From Nitrospira sp. (GTDB lineage: Bacteria; Nitrospirota; Nitrospiria; Nitrospirales; Nitrospiraceae): 64,000 nt of DNA. Every line of letters begins with the position of its first letter. The first letter of the stretch is position 1. Shown piece by piece: positions 62,110-64,000 of this stretch. The stretch is from NCBI GenBank assembly GCA_024760525.1, contig CP060499.1, forward strand, positions 1,550,001-1,614,000, given 5' to 3'. The notes under the pieces were generated by a model. That model did no database searches. It was not told the DNA's origin and saw only the letters and a program-made list of their open reading frames with translations. A program made the position numbers and the translations under genes.

Positions 62110-62138
62110 TTGACCCCCTGAAACGGGACTGCTAGAAT
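62110..62138 (+). promoter_or_regulatory. Sigma-70 promoter of the aroQ-efp-acc operon
   Basis: TTGACC (62110-62115) and TAGAAT (62133-62138) are 17 bp apart, and TGC precedes the -10. A CCGCCC/GGGCGG stem lies just downstream in the leader. Confidence 0.7.
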
Positions 62139-62199
62139 GCCGCCCTTGGTGTGCGGGCGGTGTGAATCGGGTGTAGATATAGGAGGTTTCATACGCGAT

Positions 62200-62661
62200 A
62201 TGCCGCGCATCTTGGTTCTGCATGGTCCCAATCTGAACCTATTGGGTAATCGCGAAGAATCCATTTATGGGACGACAACGCTGGCAGAGATCGATGCGTC
62301 TCTCGTGAAATTGGGAGGAGAGCTTGGAGCAGAGCTGGTGATTCGGCAGTCGAATCTCGAAGGTGAATTGGTGACGTGGATTCAAGAAGGGCGACGCGGC
62401 TATCAGGGTGTCATCATCAATCCGGCCGCCTATACCCATACCAGCATCGCGATACGCGATGCTCTGGCCGCCGTTGATCTGCCCACCGTCGAAGTTCATT
62501 TGTCGAACATATATCGGCGTGAAGACTTCCGGCGACATTCCTATGTCTCCGGAGTTGCCTTGGGGCAGGTGTCCGGGTTCGGTCCTGCAGGCTATCTCTT
62601 GGCTCTGCGAGGATTATGCGAGCACCTATCTGTGTCCGGGGCCGAAAGTTCTTCAGAATGA
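62200..62661 (+). CDS. aroQ: Type II 3-dehydroquinate dehydratase
   Basis: The product has 153 aa. It removes water from 3-dehydroquinate in the shikimate pathway. ILVLHGPNLNLLGNREESIYG (with Tyr23 as catalytic base), QSNLEGELVTWIQEG, INPAAYTHTSIAIRDAL and VEVHLSNIYRREDFRRHSYVS are family motifs. ATG 62200 is the family start; the AGGAGG upstream is rather far (12 nt). Confidence 0.94.
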   Translation: MPRILVLHGPNLNLLGNREESIYGTTTLAEIDASLVKLGGELGAELVIRQSNLEGELVTWIQEGRRGYQGVIINPAAYTHTSIAIRDALAAVDLPTVEVHLSNIYRREDFRRHSYVSGVALGQVSGFGPAGYLLALRGLCEHLSVSGAESSSE

Positions 62662-62746
62662 GGTTGCTCTGCCGGCAGACGTACTGCAAGGCGGAGAGTA
62701 GGGGTGGACTCGGGCCGTTCGGGCTCATTGTCGAAGGGAGTGACGA

Positions 62747-63307
62747 GTGATTTCCACGGTTGATTTTCGGAGCGGTGTACGGTTGATGGTTGAAGGCGAA
62801 CCTTTTTATATCGTTGAATTTCAGCATGTAAAGCCCGGCAAGGGCGGCGCGTTCGTGCGCACCAAATTGAAGAGCTATCTTTCCGGAAATGTGTTGGACC
62901 GTACGTTTCGATCAGGCGAACGGTTTGAAGAGCCTGATTTGGAAGAACGCGACATGCAGTTTCTCTACGCCACCGGAGATTCCTATACGCTCATGGATAC
63001 GGAGACTTATGAGCAACTGACGTTTGAGAGAAGTCAGTTAGGAGAGAATGCCGATCTCTTGAAAGAAAACATGGTCGCCAAGATCCTCATCTATCAGCAT
63101 CGGCCGATTGCGGTTGAGTTGCCGAACTTTATCGAGCTCAAGGTGGTCGATGCGGATCCCGGTGTGCGGGGAGATACTGCATCGGGGGGGACCAAGCCGG
63201 CGGTCGTCGAAACAGGGGCGACGATCAAAGTCCCGCTGTACTTGGAGGTCGGCACCGTCATCCGGATCGATACCCGCACTCGGTCCTATGTGGAGCGTGT
63301 TCGGTGA
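62747..63307 (+). CDS. efp: Translation elongation factor P
   Basis: The product has 186 aa from a GTG start with GGGAG upstream. EF-P relieves ribosome stalling at polyproline. The tip loop is VKPGKGGAFVRTK, where the modified residue would be Lys32. The C-terminal OB region (VPLYLEVGTVIRIDTRTRSYVERV) is complete. No EpmA/B or EarP gene is nearby. Its stop overlaps accB (GTGA). Confidence 0.94.
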   Translation: MISTVDFRSGVRLMVEGEPFYIVEFQHVKPGKGGAFVRTKLKSYLSGNVLDRTFRSGERFEEPDLEERDMQFLYATGDSYTLMDTETYEQLTFERSQLGENADLLKENMVAKILIYQHRPIAVELPNFIELKVVDADPGVRGDTASGGTKPAVVETGATIKVPLYLEVGTVIRIDTRTRSYVERVR

Positions 63308-63858
63308 GTCGTCGTCGATCGAAGGCAAAGACTCGTCGGATCGTGTTGCCGGATGCTGTGAACAAGCCGATCTCGGAGGCATCGCTCACAGGCGGCTCCG
63401 TGAAGCAGATCCAAGAACTCATCGATCTGCTTCGACGTAATAATTTGACCGAGCTTGAGTTTGAGCGTCAGGGGATCAGGATCCGAGTTCGCCACGAATT
63501 CGGCGCCAAGCCTTTTGCGGCCGTCGCGCAGGAGACGGTTCCAGTTCCTTCTCAACAGCCGGCACATCAGGCGACAGCCATGACGCCGGTCGTGGAAGGA
63601 GCCACGGGATTTGTGACCGTGACGTCACCCATCGTCGGCACGTTTTACCGGTCTCCCTCGCCTGATGCCGATCCTTATGTGGAAGAGGGAGATTCTGTGA
63701 GGAAGGGGCAAGTGCTGTGCATCGTTGAAGCGATGAAGCTCATGAATGAAATTGAATCCGAGGTGGACGGTCGTATCGTCAAGATATTGGTGGAAAGCAC
63801 CAAGTCAGTGGAATATGGTCAGGCGTTATTTCTCATCGATCCCAAAACTGCTTCATAG
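63304..63858 (+). CDS. accB: Acetyl-CoA carboxylase biotin carboxyl carrier protein
   Basis: The product has 184 aa from a GTG that overlaps the efp stop. BCCP carries biotin for AccC and AccAD. The biotinyl motif is EAMKLMNEIES and the lipoyl-type fold is preceded by the usual Ala/Pro/Gln-rich linker. The first 35 residues are a basic extension. accC follows. Confidence 0.93.
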   Translation: MSRRRSKAKTRRIVLPDAVNKPISEASLTGGSVKQIQELIDLLRRNNLTELEFERQGIRIRVRHEFGAKPFAAVAQETVPVPSQQPAHQATAMTPVVEGATGFVTVTSPIVGTFYRSPSPDADPYVEEGDSVRKGQVLCIVEAMKLMNEIESEVDGRIVKILVESTKSVEYGQALFLIDPKTAS

Positions 63859-63902
63859 GTCGTTCTGACGGCAGTCCTCTCCAACTGTACCGGAGCCGAG
63901 AC

Positions 63903-64000
63903 GTGTTTAAGAAAGTTCTGATCGCCAATCGCGGAGAGATCGCGCTGCGAGTGATCCGAGCGTGTAAGGAACTCGGAATCAAGACCGTCGCCATTCATTC
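63903..64000 (+). CDS. accC: Acetyl-CoA carboxylase biotin carboxylase subunit, C-terminus beyond window
   Basis: From GTG 63903 the frame reads MFKKVLIANRGEIALRVIR and continues to the edge as ACKELGIKTVAIHS. This is the conserved N-terminus of biotin carboxylase. It is cut by the window end after 32 codons, and follows accB by 44 bp. Confidence 0.92.
   Translation, partial: MFKKVLIANRGEIALRVIRACKELGIKTVAIH

Overview
The window reads as a contiguous piece of a GC-rich bacterial chromosome, almost fully coding, with short intergenic gaps and many ATGA-type gene overlaps. I infer the genus Nitrospira or a close relative (phylum Nitrospirota). The reasons are a periplasmic NirK-like copper protein beside c-type cytochromes, many TPR lipoproteins, a tandem DUF507 pair, a PutA fusion and the overall gene mix. 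This is recognition from family knowledge, not a database match. I see no rRNA, tRNA, CRISPR array, insertion sequence, prophage or origin.

Layout. 1-5.6 kb: secreted proteins, a PP2C phosphatase, a cyclophilin-fold protein, two DUF507 proteins, TPR lipoproteins and a Bcp-type peroxiredoxin. 5.8-9.7 kb (minus strand): a sigma-54 activator with a degenerate receiver, a monohaem cytochrome c, an exported truncated haemoglobin and a NirK-like copper protein, a likely nitrite/NO/redox block. 9.7-16.2 kb: queG, a solitary DGQHR-domain (DndB-like) protein, thiE, bioD and an SDR. 16-22 kb: putA, then a plus-strand set apbC, Rieske, two unknowns, lipA with an iron-sulphur theme. 22.3-32.6 kb: a small exported protein behind a Pho-box-like repeat array, a methyltransferase, pgm, a large AsmA-like protein, an M24 peptidase, archease-rtcB and a PilZ protein. 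32.7-41 kb: an SthA-like flavoprotein, an HDOD protein, a second monohaem cytochrome c, transketolase, an Fn3 lipoprotein, and an Rrf2 regulator with a TauE/SafE permease.

41-51.8 kb is a long plus-strand series: radA, a LolB/DUF4292-like lipoprotein, tsaB, rimI, a DUF465 protein, tatC, a beta-propeller, a cyclophilin and a lipoprotein, followed by a GT2 enzyme, an adrenodoxin-reductase-like flavoprotein and nadK. 52-64 kb is housekeeping: clpC with a clear promoter and terminator, tsaD-hflX-nth-yicC-gmk-rpoZ-coaBC-TPR, then a new promoter driving aroQ-efp-accB-accC, which runs off the end.

Nothing here is a clearly new multi-gene system. The best leads are the nirK/exported-haemoglobin/cytochrome block, the unphosphorylatable-looking receiver of the sigma-54 activator, the solitary DGQHR protein, and three TTCATG repeats spaced exactly 11 bp upstream of a small exported protein.
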